A stretch of 56,624 bases of DNA from Cytophagia bacterium (GTDB taxonomy: Bacteria; Bacteroidota; Bacteroidia; Cytophagales; Spirosomataceae), in the NCBI GenBank assembly GCA_004293645.1, contig REAB01000059.1, positions 1 through 56,624 on the forward strand, in the 5' to 3' direction. Below are positions 1-9,068 of the stretch, piece after piece. The position numbers and the translations under genes are program-made. The notes beneath the pieces are model-generated. The model searched no databases and was not told the DNA's origin. It was given only the letters and a program-made list of their open reading frames with translations. How positions within the stretch are numbered: the first letter of the stretch is position 1; each line of letters begins with the position of its first letter.

Positions 1-97
1 TTAAGTCTTTTGATTTGTAGAAAAACTAAATTACTTCTTTTTGCTCACTCTCCTCCTTTTTTTTTCTAAAACTGTAAACTGCATCGTGAAGGATGCC

Positions 98-180
98 CCA
101 TGTTTTCGGTATTTTACTACCAGCTTCTTAACGGTATGCTCTTTTTGCCAAATTTTATTTTGTTAACACAAACCTACGAC
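98..180. repeat. Left copy of an 83-bp inverted repeat bounding the window
   Basis: This stretch is, by eye, a perfect reverse complement of 56527-56609 near the other end of the window. Similarity stops abruptly on both sides in both copies. Nothing inside reads as a convincing gene. It could be the remnant end of an insertion sequence or a dispersed non-coding repeat. Two inverted copies about 56 kb apart could allow inversion of the segment, or could simply be where an assembly broke. Confidence 0.85.
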
Positions 181-211
181 TATTCTTATTCAAAATAGAG
201 CCCGAGCAAAA

Positions 212-433
212 ATGGATTTGGCTAAAAAATGTATTAATACTGGAAAGGATAAAAACAGTACCCAAAAAACCAAAGCAAGAGCGTGGGAAATGTGCCGGCA
301 ACTGCTTTCAGAAGCTGAAAGAGATTTAAACGTAGCTTATGAAAATACTGAAAGTGCAGTTGACAAAACATACTTAAATAAAGACTTCGATTTTTTAAGA
401 AGAATGAAAGAAAATTCACGAAAACCCAGATAA
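212..433 (+). CDS. Small hypothetical protein (73 aa)
   Basis: This short ATG-initiated open frame encodes a charged, Lys/Glu-rich, probably helical protein with no signal peptide or membrane segment. It begins about 30 bp after the 83-bp repeat. I recognise no family. It could be a real small protein, a C-terminal remnant of something larger, or a chance frame; composition is only mildly gene-like. The next 215 bp (434-648) hold no open frame or RNA that I can support. Confidence 0.3.
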   Translation: MDLAKKCINTGKDKNSTQKTKARAWEMCRQLLSEAERDLNVAYENTESAVDKTYLNKDFDFLRRMKENSRKPR

Positions 434-648
434 AACTTTTACCGTCTATATCGCGTTGCACCCAACAATGAGTTTTTCAAAGTACTCCAAAACCTGAGTG
501 GTGTAAAATACCATTTGAACTGATGCGCTACATTATCTATCACAAAAAAACAGCACGGGGAAAAGATATACGTTTATCTATCCACCTAAACTTGGGGCGT
601 TGCTGCTATTAATAGACAACCAAGTTTTTACAAAAAATCAATGGTAAA

Positions 649-1059
649 ATGAGAAAAGATTTGTTTTTTTACGTGCTTTTGGCCGTTTTGACCCTGGTAG
701 ATGCTTGGCTACTGGCGCACCCCAATTTGGTGGGTAAACTGGGTATTTTGTTTTTCAAATATGACATGATTAAAACCCTACCCCGTGCCTTTGGGACGGT
801 TACGCTTGTAGTATTATCCTGTTTATCAGTTGGTTATGTATTACAAAAACAACTTTCGAGCGGTCAGTCAAAATGGGTTTTGGCTTTTTTAGTGCTGGCC
901 TGTTTGGGTTTATTGGTTCAAACTTACTTTAAATTTTCGGCGGGTTCGTACGCGCTCACGGGGGCAGCCTTCCGAACGGGCGCGGTTTTGTTGCCAGCCA
1001 TCATGGCCTTGGTATTTGGTAAAATGTGGTACGGGCTGTTTTTTCAAGCCCCCCAATAA
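649..1059 (+). CDS. Small integral membrane protein, unknown function (136 aa)
   Basis: The product starts MRKDLFFYVLL and has four likely membrane-spanning helices (roughly residues 7-24, 45-63, 75-95 and 110-130) joined by short loops, with little soluble sequence. I do not recognise the family; it resembles the small DoxX/DUF-type four-helix proteins only in general build. The ATG is the first in frame and gives a cytoplasmic N-terminus with positive charges. A GC-rich hairpin follows the stop, so it is probably a single-gene transcript separate from the sigma factor downstream. Confidence 0.6.
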   Translation: MRKDLFFYVLLAVLTLVDAWLLAHPNLVGKLGILFFKYDMIKTLPRAFGTVTLVVLSCLSVGYVLQKQLSSGQSKWVLAFLVLACLGLLVQTYFKFSAGSYALTGAAFRTGAVLLPAIMALVFGKMWYGLFFQAPQ

Positions 1060-1076
1060 ATGTTACCCAATAAGCC

Positions 1077-1104
1077 CACGCCGCTGCCCAAGTTGTGCGG
1101 CGTG
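1077..1104 (+). terminator. GC-rich hairpin after the membrane protein gene
   Basis: Eight-base perfect stem (CACGCCGC / GCGGCGTG) with a 12-nt loop, 18 bp after the stop codon at 1059. No strong U-run follows, so it is a weak or factor-assisted terminator candidate. Confidence 0.45.
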
Positions 1105-1227
1105 CGTTTGCGCGTAAACTCAACAGAACGTAAAAATCATATTTTTTCAACTAATTTTACTTCAAATCTAAGTAGTAATCTGGCCTTTATTGCCTTTATT
1201 GTACTTGCAACCTAACGGCCCAATCAA

Positions 1228-1854
1228 ATGGAAAAACTGAGTACTTTCACATTGACCGACACGCAAGCTACGCTACTCTGGGCGGAGTTTAGAGAGGGGA
1301 ATATGGAAGCATTTGGCACGTTGATGCGGGGTTTTTACCGCCCTTTGTTTAATTATGGACGACACATTACCGCAGACCGAGATATTCTGCACGATGTGAT
1401 TCACGATTTATTTCTGCACCTCTGGGAAGCCCGCCTTAGTGTATCTTCTACCGAATACGTACGATTTTATTTGTTCAAATCGCTCAAAAATAGGCTCATT
1501 TCAAATAAAATTGACCGCGACCGCATGGTCTCCATGGAAGACCCCGACACAGCGCATTTGTCCGTGCAAGAAGAGTCTTTTGAAGGATTGTTGATAGACC
1601 ATGAAAATGAAGTTATTAACGCCAAACGTCTCAAAAACTTGGTTTTGCAGCTTTCTCACCGCCAGCAAGAGGTTATTCACTTGCGGTTTTACGAGAATCT
1701 TAACAACGACCAAATCGCCGATTTGATGGGTATCAACCGCCAATCGGTTGCCAATTTGCTGCACAGCGGCTTGGAGCGGTTGCGCAAATATTGGCACCTT
1801 AGCTTCGCATTGCCCTTGCCTTTCCTGTTGCTTCGTTGGTTAGTCAGCTGTTAA
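1228..1854 (+). CDS. ECF-family RNA polymerase sigma factor
   Basis: This 208-aa protein has the two-domain build of extracytoplasmic-function sigma factors. Region 2 lies near residues 25-100 (ending YLFKSLKNRLISN). Region 4 lies near residues 140-190, with the helix-turn-helix NDQIADLMGINRQSVANLL. Such factors are held by a FecR-type anti-sigma at the inner membrane and released by a SusC signalling domain; here fecR and susC sequences follow directly, so it probably controls this polysaccharide locus. The last about 18 residues (LSFALPLPFLLLRWLV) are strongly hydrophobic, which is unusual for a soluble sigma factor and may be a membrane tether. The stop lies inside the 5' edge of a block duplicated at 7789. 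It is the only intact sigma gene in the window. Confidence 0.9.
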   Translation: MEKLSTFTLTDTQATLLWAEFREGNMEAFGTLMRGFYRPLFNYGRHITADRDILHDVIHDLFLHLWEARLSVSSTEYVRFYLFKSLKNRLISNKIDRDRMVSMEDPDTAHLSVQEESFEGLLIDHENEVINAKRLKNLVLQLSHRQQEVIHLRFYENLNNDQIADLMGINRQSVANLLHSGLERLRKYWHLSFALPLPFLLLRWLVSC

Positions 1855-3329
1855 TTTTCTTCCTAAAAAAATAAATATCGCTTTCATTGAGTATTCCGTT
1901 CGGGCTACGCTGTATTACTATTGGCTGCCCCAAAAAAATAGACTATTTCATTTTTTTTGGATAAAAGACTTCATGGCTGATTCATTCTTTCGAGAATGGG
2001 TTAGAAATGATGAAAATAAACCAAACGACTTTTGGGGGAAAGGGCTGCTGGAACACCCCAAAAAAAACAAAATGTCCATACCGCGCAGGAATTGCTGCTG
2101 GCAGTTTGGGTAACTACACCACATCAGCGACTACGAGATAAACCATCACGTTAAACAACAAGCTCAATCCAGTTATTTCATCGCCAACTGAGCCATTCAA
2201 TCGTTTCAAGTACGTAATTAGGACATCGCTCAATATTATTAGTAATAGCGGCAGGCACGGTTTTGGAGCGGTTCAATAGTGTGTTATTATTGCCCAACAC
2301 CAAATTCTTTACCCCAAAAAGTTCTGAGCGGCGTTCGCAGTCTAAAAATGGAGTACTATCTGCTTCATAATCAATAAGTTAAGATTGTTATTATTGTTTT
2401 GTTGTTGTGTAAAGCCATCAATACTACTTCTGAAATAGTAGATGGATAAATTGTAATTACCGACAAAGACCGTTAAAATAGGTAGCAAAAAAAGCCGAAG
2501 GTACTGGTATGCCCTCGACTTACACGGTGCATCTCCGCATCATCTCTGGCAAGAAATAGCAGCGGGGTTTGTTTTCGCAATCAATTTTTCCTGAGTTCAC
2601 TACAAAAACAATCAAACGTTTATGAAAAAAAATGCTCTCCCAATCATTTTGCAGCTAATGAGGTTATCACTAAGTCAATTATTGATAGTCATCGCATTTA
2701 CGAATGCAACCATGGCCCGTGAGGCAACGGCGCAGGAGCTGCTGAACAAAAAAATCAGTTTAAGTATTGACAATGAGCGTATTAAAGCGGTTTTAAGCAA
2801 GATAGAACAAACCGCCGATGTCGCTTTTATGTACAATTCAACGGTGTTGGCTTCGGCCAAAAAGGTTTCGTTTGTAGCTACCAATCAGCGGCTCGGCGAC
2901 GTCTTATCGCAACTATTAACCCCGCTCAATATCAGTTATGAAATAGTGGGGAAACGTATTTTGCTCCAAAAACAAGATAAAGATGCCTTGATTGAATCGC
3001 GCAACTCTTTTTTGGTAGAAAGCCTCGCGCGAGCCGCGTCCGCAGCAGAGCGCACCGTGGTAGGCAAAGTAACCGATGAGCGAGGCATGGGGTTGCCCGG
3101 GGTAAGCGTTCAAGTAAAAGGCACGACCAAAGGCACGACCACCGACGAGGCGGGTATTTACAAGCTGAGTGTTGCCGACGGCAACGCCACGTTGATATTC
3201 AGTTCGATTGGTTTCTTGCGAAAAGAAATGAATGTTGGTGCCAACCAAACTGCCGCCGACGCGCAACTGACCGCTGACGACCGCACCCTCGAACAAGTGG
3301 TGGTGGTAGGATACGGCACGCAGAAAAAA
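1844..3329 (+). repeat. Duplicated block, copy 1 (fecR remnant + susC front)
   Basis: From the last bases of the sigma gene to the GYGTQKK codons of susC1, the sequence matches 7789-9775 closely. The non-coding leader and the first about 235 codons of susC are almost identical. The fecR part of this copy is shortened by deletions. Similarity ends sharply at about 3329, inside the coding sequence. Copy 2 is the longer, less damaged one. Confidence 0.85.
1862..2476 (+). pseudogene. Decayed FecR-type anti-sigma factor
   Basis: The sequence aligns base for base with the fecR region at 7807-8925 but is about half its length, with several deletions, frameshifts and in-frame stops. Fragments still readable in shifting frames include the N-terminal motif KDFMADSFFREWVRND, then the stretch matching FWEKWLLEHP, the membrane-segment region, and the C-terminal TSEIVDG. 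It keeps about 60 bp encoding the KDFMADSFF...REW motif that copy 2 has lost, so neither copy descends simply from the other's present form. No functional product is expected. Confidence 0.8.
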
Positions 3330-6035
3330 GTAAACCTGACTGGTTCAGTGGCCACAGTGTCTGGTTCTGAATTGCAACGGATGCCAACAAACAACCTTAC
3401 AAACGCAATAGGCGGGCGAATGCCTGGCGTAATTACGGTTAATGGGAACGGAAGACCTGGAAGTGGATCTAGCATATCTATCAGAGGCATCAGCACGCTG
3501 AACGACAACACCCCACTCGTTGTAATCGACGGCATTGTGCGTTTGGATGGCTTCGGGAACATTGACCCAAACGAGGTTGAGAGTATTTCCATCTTGAAGG
3601 ATGCATCAGCTGCTTCTGTATATGGAGCTAGGGCTTCCAACGGTGTAATCTTGGTTACGACCAAAAGAGGAAAAATGGGCAAGCCTTCCATCAGTTATTC
3701 AAATACCACCGGCATACAAAACCCCACACAATATCCAAAACTGATGTCCTCTTACGACTATGCCGTGGTTCGTAACCAAGCATTGAAAAATCAAGGGTTC
3801 AACCCAGCAAACCCTACACAGTCTGGCCTCTTCTTTTCGGACGCAGCTTTGGATGGCTTCAAGCCAGGTGTAACTGACTGGTACAATGAGACCTTCAAGA
3901 AAAACAGCGTTCAAAGTCTGCAAAACTTAACAATAAACGGCGGTACCGAGTCAATCCGATATTTCGTGTCACTTGGTCATGTAGATCAAAACGGCATGTA
4001 TGACAAGATAAACTTCAAAAGATTCAACCTGAGAAGTAACGTAGATGCCAGAATAAACAAGAACCTGATGATAGGTCTAAATCTTGAAGGCAGGAGAGAA
4101 CTGTCATCTGCACCAGCATTTGACGCAAATCAGTTCTTTGAGCTTGTGGTTCGATCGTCTCCGTTGGTACGCCCCTACCACGCCAGCGGAAGACCTTTCA
4201 ACACCCAAGGGGAGCATCCAGTAGAAATGATACATTCCTCTGGTTATGACAAAAACCAGTCTGATATTTTTCAAGGAACTTTATTTTTTGAACACGACCT
4301 CCCTTTCATAACCCAAGGGCTTTCGGTTCGTGGAAATTTCTCCTATTTCAACCAAAAACGCGTCAATAAGGTATTTTTTACGCCTTATTCGTTGTTCGAC
4401 GAAGATGCCAACGGTAACGTTACGAACACGAAAATTGTCGGCGGCAGAACCAGGCTCTCACAAACGTTTGAAGAACTGACCAACAACACCCTGAACCTAT
4501 CGCTTAACTACAGCAAAACACTACTTCGGCACGAAATAAGCGGTCTTCTGCTTTATGAACAATTTGGGGCAAAAGGCGATGTCTTTTCTGCCAGAAAAGA
4601 AGATTTTGCTACAAATATCAAAGATGAATTTTTTGCAAGCGGTCCAGCCAATCAAACGATAAACGGAAACGGAATCATCAACGATGCGAGACGCAGCGTT
4701 GTTGGAAGAGTAAACTACGCATTTGACAACAAATATCTGTTTGAAGCCACTTTCCGGTATGATGGGTCTTACCGCTTTCCCCAAAACAAACGCTATGGTT
4801 TTTTCCCTGCTTTTTCAGCAGGATGGAAGGTATCAGAAGAAAATTTCTTCAAAAACTCCGCTATTAAAAACGTGGTCAATAGCTTCAAATTTAGATTCTC
4901 CAAAGGGTTAATCGGAAATGACCGGGTGAATGCATTCCAGTTCACTGATGCTTACAATATCGTGGCTGGCTCTGGGCCAATAGTCAATGGCCAAGCGCTG
5001 CCATTCGTGCAATATGGCGTTTATCCCAACGCTAACATCACTTGGGAGAAACAAAATAACACCAACTTTGGAATTGACGCGCTTTTACTGAACTCTAAAA
5101 TTGGGGTTGAATTCGATTACTTCTTCCGCAATACCCAAGATATCCTATGGTCTAGAACCCGTTCTATTCCTGGTACATTTGGCAGAACTTTGCCAAATGA
5201 AAACTACGCGGAAGTTAAAAGCAGAGGTGTAGAACTAACTATCTCATACCGCAATAATGCCCGTAAACTCGGTTATGATTTTAGGCTGATTGGAAGTTAT
5301 GCACAAAATCAGGTTACTAAAATCGACGACCCTGCCAATGCCCTTGATTTCCAAAGACAACTTGGTCGTCCAATCGGAGTTAGGGCAGGCTACCAAGCAC
5401 TGGGCATATTTAGAAGCCAAGAAGAAGCAAACAATTGGGTAGGTGGGTCTCAGTTTGGCCAAAAATCTCTGGCAGGTGACATCAAGTACGCTGATTTAGA
5501 CGGCGATGGCAAAATCTCAATACCAGACCAGAAAGTAATATCGGAATATGGGAACGTACCACGTATTATGTATGGGTTAAACACTTCGCTGACTTGGGGG
5601 AATTTCGACCTGAATTTCTTGCTGCAGGGAGCCGCAATGCGTAATTTAATGCTCTCGGGCTCTGGAAGAATCATGTACAGAAACGGAGGTTCTAACAATA
5701 ATTTTGATTATTTGAAAGACTCATGGTCGCCCGATAATCCAAATGCCGCATACCCGATTGCGTGGGTAGATCAAAGGATTGTCAATGACCGAGATTCTGA
5801 TTTCTGGCTCAGAAAGGCGGGCTACCTAAGGTTCAGGTCCGCAGATTTGGGATATAGCTTTAAATCGGAATGGTTGAAACGCAAGAATATCCAGCGACTA
5901 AGATTGTTTGTTTCGGGTGTCAATCTACTCACAATAAGCCCTATTAGAGAGTTTGACCCAGAAGCTGAAACAGGGTCGGGAAGTTATTACCCGCAGCAGA
6001 GAAACATTAATATTGGACTTAACGTATCATTCTAA
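2622..6035 (+). CDS. SusC/RagA-type TonB-linked outer-membrane transporter with STN signalling domain (susC1)
   Basis: This 1137-aa transporter imports oligosaccharides with its SusD partner, powered by TonB. In order: a signal peptide (about 1-38, ending near ATAQ), an STN signalling domain (about 40-120), a carboxypeptidase-like/CNA-B domain (GKVTDERGMGLPGVSVQVKG, about 145-225), the GYGTQKK motif, a plug (about 235-345, with ISIRGISTLNDNTPLVVIDG) and a beta-barrel ending in NIGLNVSF. The STN domain is typical of transducing receptors that act on a FecR anti-sigma. Residues 1 to about 235 are nearly identical to susC2, then similarity falls abruptly. After that point Arg is often AGA/AGG, unlike the CGC-rich susC2, suggesting the transport part was acquired separately. 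The start is set by the conserved MKKN signal peptide shared with susC2. Confidence 0.95.
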   Translation: MKKNALPIILQLMRLSLSQLLIVIAFTNATMAREATAQELLNKKISLSIDNERIKAVLSKIEQTADVAFMYNSTVLASAKKVSFVATNQRLGDVLSQLLTPLNISYEIVGKRILLQKQDKDALIESRNSFLVESLARAASAAERTVVGKVTDERGMGLPGVSVQVKGTTKGTTTDEAGIYKLSVADGNATLIFSSIGFLRKEMNVGANQTAADAQLTADDRTLEQVVVVGYGTQKKVNLTGSVATVSGSELQRMPTNNLTNAIGGRMPGVITVNGNGRPGSGSSISIRGISTLNDNTPLVVIDGIVRLDGFGNIDPNEVESISILKDASAASVYGARASNGVILVTTKRGKMGKPSISYSNTTGIQNPTQYPKLMSSYDYAVVRNQALKNQGFNPANPTQSGLFFSDAALDGFKPGVTDWYNETFKKNSVQSLQNLTINGGTESIRYFVSLGHVDQNGMYDKINFKRFNLRSNVDARINKNLMIGLNLEGRRELSSAPAFDANQFFELVVRSSPLVRPYHASGRPFNTQGEHPVEMIHSSGYDKNQSDIFQGTLFFEHDLPFITQGLSVRGNFSYFNQKRVNKVFFTPYSLFDEDANGNVTNTKIVGGRTRLSQTFEELTNNTLNLSLNYSKTLLRHEISGLLLYEQFGAKGDVFSARKEDFATNIKDEFFASGPANQTINGNGIINDARRSVVGRVNYAFDNKYLFEATFRYDGSYRFPQNKRYGFFPAFSAGWKVSEENFFKNSAIKNVVNSFKFRFSKGLIGNDRVNAFQFTDAYNIVAGSGPIVNGQALPFVQYGVYPNANITWEKQNNTNFGIDALLLNSKIGVEFDYFFRNTQDILWSRTRSIPGTFGRTLPNENYAEVKSRGVELTISYRNNARKLGYDFRLIGSYAQNQVTKIDDPANALDFQRQLGRPIGVRAGYQALGIFRSQEEANNWVGGSQFGQKSLAGDIKYADLDGDGKISIPDQKVISEYGNVPRIMYGLNTSLTWGNFDLNFLLQGAAMRNLMLSGSGRIMYRNGGSNNNFDYLKDSWSPDNPNAAYPIAWVDQRIVNDRDSDFWLRKAGYLRFRSADLGYSFKSEWLKRKNIQRLRLFVSGVNLLTISPIREFDPEAETGSGSYYPQQRNINIGLNVSF

Positions 6036-6047
6036 AATTTTACTATC

Positions 6048-7697
6048 ATGAAACTTAAATATTTGAATTACACTTGGTTTTTGAGCCTGCTCTTTTGTCT
6101 TTCCTGCAATCAGAGTTTTCTTGACCCCTCCAACCCTGCTGCCATTGGCAGCAATGACGTGTGGAAAGACCCAAAGCTAATTGAAATGCTGGTCAATGAT
6201 TTCTACAATGACCGACCAGGTTACGATTACTCGAATTGGCTCGATAACATAACCGATGAAGCGCGGTGCAACTATCCAGGTTTTGTACCCAATCGCATTC
6301 TGGTAGGTCAATGGGACCAAGTATCCAATCCGATAGGATTTTGGGCGTACACCCAAGTACGCAAAACTAACGAATTTATGGCCAAAATAGACTCAGCCCC
6401 TATTGACGAACCAATAAAGAAGCGACTGAAAGGAGAAACCCGTTTTCTGAGGGCATTCCTGTATTTTGACATGGTAAAAAGATATGGCGGCGTTCCGATA
6501 ATTAATACGCCACAAAGCATAGAAGATGACCTGGAAGTAAAAAGAAACACGCTGGAAGAAGTTTTTGATTTTATTTCAAAAGAGCTTGACATCGCCATAA
6601 GTGAACTCCCTGCCAATGCTCCAAGGGGAAGAGCAGGAAAAGAAGCAGCCATGGCACTCAAAGGCAGGGCACTATTGTATTTCGCAAGCCCGCTCTACAA
6701 TACGACCGCCAACAATACAAGATGGGAACAGGCCGCAAAAGCGAATGAGGAAATCATCAAGCTGGGTAAGTTTCAGTTATATCCTAATCTGAATAGCTTG
6801 TGGTTAGACAAATCGCAGGCACACAACGAATCAATATTTGAGATTCAATACAGACTTCCCGAAAAAGAACATAGCTGGGACGCAGGTTTGAGGCCACTAA
6901 GACTTGCAAATAACAACGCTGGACAGATGTCCCCTTTACAAGAACTTGTCGATGCTTTCCCGATGAAAAACGGAAAATCAATTACAAACCCATCTTCGGG
7001 CTTCGACCCTAAGAACCCCTATGTGGGCAGAGACGATCGGTTCTACGCTTTCATTGCATTCAACGGTTCTAAAATGAAAGGCACCCAGACTGGCCCTCCT
7101 GTCAAAGAAATTACTTTGGAAACCTACAGGGGTGGGCTTGATTATGACTCTAACCCGTTGTGGATCATTTACAACACCAAAACCGCCTACTACACCAGAA
7201 AAGCCACCGACCCCGAAAACACCATATATAATGGGGACAGAGGGAGCTCACAGTCGTGGATGGAATTGCGCTACGCCGAAGTTTTACTGAACTATGCCGA
7301 AGCAAAAAATGAGTTTCTGGGCAACCCAGATGCCAGTATATACGACGCAGTAAATCAGGTGCGCCGCCGGGCAGGTATCACAGAGAACCTACAAACGGGT
7401 AGTCTCGATAAAAATGCGATGAGAGATTTAATCAGAAACGAAAAATATATCGAATTTTGTTTTGAGAAACAACGGTACTGGGACGTTCGTAGGTGGAAAC
7501 TCGCAACAACGCTTTTCAATAATAGGTTGTACAAAGGAGCTGTAATCACCAAACTGGGCAACGGTGAGTTTTCCTACCAGTACTTACCAGTAGATCCCCA
7601 ACCGAATGTGTTTACGGAGCGAATGTACTTTATGCCAATTCCGCAGGCAGAAATTGCAAAAAATCGCAATTTGACCCAAAACCCTGGCTGGAATTAA
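6048..7697 (+). CDS. SusD/RagB-family glycan-binding lipoprotein (susD1)
   Basis: This 549-aa outer-membrane surface lipoprotein is the lid and glycan-binding partner of SusC1, 12 bp downstream of it. The N-terminus carries a lipobox (LFCLSC, acylated Cys about residue 20) followed by NQSFLDPS, the usual SusD opening. TPR-like helices and the family motif around RFLRAFLYFDMVKRYGGVPI (about 138-157) are present, as are the C-terminal RNEKYIEFCFEKQRYWDVRRWK and the terminal LTQNPGWN. Codon choice (many AGA/AGG, ATA) matches the downstream part of susC1 rather than susC2/susD2, so the pair probably moved together. Confidence 0.95.
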   Translation: MKLKYLNYTWFLSLLFCLSCNQSFLDPSNPAAIGSNDVWKDPKLIEMLVNDFYNDRPGYDYSNWLDNITDEARCNYPGFVPNRILVGQWDQVSNPIGFWAYTQVRKTNEFMAKIDSAPIDEPIKKRLKGETRFLRAFLYFDMVKRYGGVPIINTPQSIEDDLEVKRNTLEEVFDFISKELDIAISELPANAPRGRAGKEAAMALKGRALLYFASPLYNTTANNTRWEQAAKANEEIIKLGKFQLYPNLNSLWLDKSQAHNESIFEIQYRLPEKEHSWDAGLRPLRLANNNAGQMSPLQELVDAFPMKNGKSITNPSSGFDPKNPYVGRDDRFYAFIAFNGSKMKGTQTGPPVKEITLETYRGGLDYDSNPLWIIYNTKTAYYTRKATDPENTIYNGDRGSSQSWMELRYAEVLLNYAEAKNEFLGNPDASIYDAVNQVRRRAGITENLQTGSLDKNAMRDLIRNEKYIEFCFEKQRYWDVRRWKLATTLFNNRLYKGAVITKLGNGEFSYQYLPVDPQPNVFTERMYFMPIPQAEIAKNRNLTQNPGWN

Positions 7698-7738
7698 AAT
7701 ATAGAAAAAGTTAGGCTTCTTTGTTGTTCAGTCTGTTG

Positions 7739-7787
7739 ATGTCACCAGAAAAAAACGCGGATCTTCTTCGTCTTTATCTGGTGACAT
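7739..7787. repeat. 11-bp perfect inverted repeat at the edge of the duplicated block
   Basis: ATGTCACCAGA (7739-7749) and its exact complement (7777-7787) are separated by 27 nt. It lies between the susD1 stop and the first base of the duplicated block (7789). It could be a terminator for susC1D1 or a recombination scar. There is no U-run after it. Confidence 0.55.
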
Positions 7788-7815
7788 TTCAGCTATTAAT
7801 TTTCTTCCTAAAAAA

Positions 7816-8133
7816 ATAAATATCGCTTTCATTGAGTATTCCGTTCGGGCTACGCTGTATTACTATTGGCTGCCCCAAAAAAATAGACTATTTCATGAAA
7901 ATGAACCAAACGACTTCTGGGAAAAATGGCTGCTGGAACACCCCGAAAAAAAACAAGATGTCCAAACCGCGCGAGAATTACTGCTGGCAATTTGGGCAAC
8001 TTACGACCACATCAGCGACCACGAAATAAACCATCACGTTGAAACACTTGAAAACAAGCTCAATCCAGTTATTTCATCGCCAACTGAGCCATTCAATCGT
8101 TTCCGAGCACGTAATTGGGGTATCGCTGCTACA
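7816..8133 (+). other. Open upstream part of fecR without an ATG start
   Basis: In the frame of the fecR ORF the sequence is open well upstream of 8134 and reads like the cytoplasmic anti-sigma domain (NDFWEKWLLEHPEKKQDV at about 7909, then AIWATYDHISDHE). No ATG or GTG lies in frame; only ATA/ATT/CTG codons are available. Compared with copy 1, exactly 20 codons (KDFMADSFF...REWVRND region) are missing in frame just before this. Either a non-standard start is used or the gene no longer makes its sigma-binding domain. Confidence 0.6.
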
Positions 8134-8925
8134 ATGTTATTATTAATAGTGGCGGGTACGGTTTTTTGGCGGTTCAATAGCAGCCCAACCCATTCAGAAA
8201 ACTATCAGCAACTCATTGGTCAAAGCAAAACGGCAACACTGATTGAACAAAAAAATACGACGAACCAACCTTTATCAATCAATCTACCCGACGGTAGCTC
8301 GGTGTTATTGTCGCCCCAAAGCCAAATTGTTTATCCCGATGACATGGCCAAAAGCCCCGAACGGCAGGTTTATTTGATAGGAGAGGCATTTTTTGAGGTA
8401 CAACGAAACCCCAATAAACCTTTCATGGTATTGGCCAACGATATTGTAACCCGTGTGTTGGGGACGAGCTTTTGGGTACGCTCTTACGAAGACACTCCCG
8501 ACGTGTCGGTTTCTGTCAAAACGGGGAAAGTGTCGGTATATCCACGCCAATTAGGTAACAACGAAACAGCGAATTGGGAGGCCAAAAGCGGAGTTTTATT
8601 GGTTCATAATCAAGAAGTTAAGTATCTACGTTCTGATAGAAGATTGGTCAAAACGTTGGTTGAAAACCCGCTCATTGTTAATCCTGAAATAGTAAAAACC
8701 CAAGCGGTATTTGACGACGCTCCGATTGCAAAGGTGTTCCAATCGTTGGAAAAAGCCTACGGAATCCAGATTGTGTATGACGAACAAACCTTTAAAAACT
8801 GTTATATCACCGCCAAAATTTACGACGAGCCACTCACCGAAACGTTGTTGTTGTTGTGCAAAATCATCAACGCTACTTCCGAAATAGTAGATGGGCAAAT
8901 TGTAATTACTGGCAAAGGCTGTTAA
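8134..8925 (+). CDS. FecR-family anti-sigma factor (start damaged)
   Basis: From its first ATG the frame gives 263 aa: the transmembrane helix (MLLLIVAGTVFW, about 1-12) followed by the periplasmic FecR domain. The FecR core is clear: LPDGSSVLLSPQSQIVYP, then RQVYLIGEAFFEVQRNPNKPFMV, then TRVLGTSFWVRSY. The C-terminal domain (PIAKVFQSLEKAYGIQIVYDE) is the part that meets the STN domain of SusC. Known family members need an N-terminal cytoplasmic domain to hold the sigma factor; here that sequence exists upstream in frame but has no normal start. From 8134 alone the protein would have a membrane anchor and a sensor but no sigma-binding part. It is probably a recently damaged gene, or one translated from a rare start codon. 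Confidence 0.75.
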   Translation: MLLLIVAGTVFWRFNSSPTHSENYQQLIGQSKTATLIEQKNTTNQPLSINLPDGSSVLLSPQSQIVYPDDMAKSPERQVYLIGEAFFEVQRNPNKPFMVLANDIVTRVLGTSFWVRSYEDTPDVSVSVKTGKVSVYPRQLGNNETANWEAKSGVLLVHNQEVKYLRSDRRLVKTLVENPLIVNPEIVKTQAVFDDAPIAKVFQSLEKAYGIQIVYDEQTFKNCYITAKIYDEPLTETLLLLCKIINATSEIVDGQIVITGKGC

Positions 8926-8940
8926 AGTAAGTAGCAAAAA

Positions 8941-9022
8941 AAGCCGAAGGTACTGGCATACCCTCGGCTTACACGGTGTATCCCCGCATTATCTCTGGCA
9001 AGAAATAGCAGCGGGGTTTGTT
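8941..9022 (+). terminator. Two consecutive hairpins between fecR and susC2
   Basis: The first hairpin is AAGCCGAAGG / CCCTCGGCTT (8941-8970). The second is CCCCGC (8982-8987) pairing with GCGGGG (9011-9016), followed by TTTGTTTT, which resembles a Rho-independent terminator. The same leader precedes susC1 (about 2491-2572) with a mismatch in each stem. It would separate fecR transcription from susC, leaving only about 50 bp for the susC start signals, or act as an attenuator. Confidence 0.5.
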
Positions 9023-9068
9023 TTCGCAATCAATTTTTCTTGAGTTCACTACAAAAACAATCAAATTT

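Noticed and set aside
7832..8029. 65-aa ORF ahead of fecR
   Set aside because: It is an alternate frame of the fecR cytoplasmic domain; the fecR frame gives the recognisable protein.
9018..9068. Earlier in-frame start for susC2
   Set aside because: It would translate the leader just after a hairpin and put 17 residues before a signal peptide that matches susC1 exactly from 9069.
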